A stretch of 7,524 nucleotides of DNA, from the NCBI GenBank assembly GCA_900548845.1, contig URMI01000044.1, positions 1 through 7,524 on the forward strand, read 5' to 3'. This document shows, one piece after another, positions 7,486-7,524 of the stretch. The stretch comes from an uncultured Clostridia bacterium (GTDB lineage: Bacteria; Bacillota; Clostridia; Christensenellales; Borkfalkiaceae). The translations under genes were made by a program, and so were the position numbers. Under the pieces are notes generated by a model. It saw only the letters and a program-made list of their open reading frames with translations, was not told the origin of the DNA and did no database searches. Every line of letters begins with the position of its first letter. Within the stretch, counting starts at the first letter, position 1.

Positions 7486-7514
7486 TTGCATTTTTATGCG
7501 GGATATGATACAAT
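7486..7514 (+). promoter_or_regulatory. Predicted sigma-A promoter reading out of the window
   Basis: TTGCAT (7486-7491) serves as a -35 element with the TTG core of TTGACA. An ideal 17-nt spacer follows, then TACAAT (7509-7514), which matches TATAAT at five of six bases. TG at 7506-7507 gives an extended -10. The region is AT-rich against a GC-rich background. Transcription would begin near 7520-7522, heading to a gene beyond the window. The position just after a terminator fits the start of a new transcription unit. Confidence 0.68.
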
Positions 7515-7524
7515 AAAGCTAATT

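Overview
The window is a compact, GC-rich run of seven genes, all on the + strand and almost back to back: topA (5' end missing), trmFO, hslV, hslU, a small Sel1-repeat gene, hisS and trxA. A strong hairpin terminator follows trxA. The proteins and the gene order topA-trmFO-hslV-hslU point to a Gram-positive bacterium of the Firmicutes/Bacillota, most likely a high-GC member of the Clostridia. Evidence for this is the folate/FAD-dependent TrmFO, the clostridial-style HisRS with paired cysteines, the Firmicutes-style HslV with a short leader, and AAGGAGG-type ribosome binding sites before most genes. I cannot name the species.

Layout. Bases 1-12 match the 3' end of the common Illumina adapter and are probably not genomic, so the window very likely begins at a contig edge inside topA. 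TopA runs from 13 to 2133 and overlaps trmFO (2130-3431) by the four bases ATGA. hslV (3432-3965) starts at the base after the trmFO stop. hslU (3978-5288) follows after 12 nt, the Sel1-repeat gene (5309-5770) after 20 nt, hisS (5775-7037) after 4 nt and trxA (7042-7368) after 4 nt. A 13-bp perfect hairpin with a short T run (7376-7407) ends the unit. The last 117 bases hold no gene, but they contain a good sigma-A-like promoter (7486-7514) that reads out of the window toward an unseen gene.

How the genes relate. They look like one transcript of housekeeping functions: DNA supercoiling (TopA), tRNA T-loop methylation (TrmFO), ATP-dependent proteolysis (HslV protease plus HslU unfoldase), tRNA-His charging (HisRS) and thiol-disulfide reduction (thioredoxin). 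The Sel1-repeat protein is a probable protein-protein adaptor of unknown role. Compared with the textbook Bacillus order topA-trmFO-xerC-hslV-hslU-codY, the recombinase gene xerC is absent and codY is replaced by the Sel1 gene, hisS and trxA.

I found no mobile element, CRISPR array, tRNA, rRNA, riboswitch or defence-type gene, and I do not think the window contains a novel system. The points most worth checking are the adapter remnant, the altered hslUV neighbourhood, the HslV leader peptide and the uncharacterised Sel1 gene.
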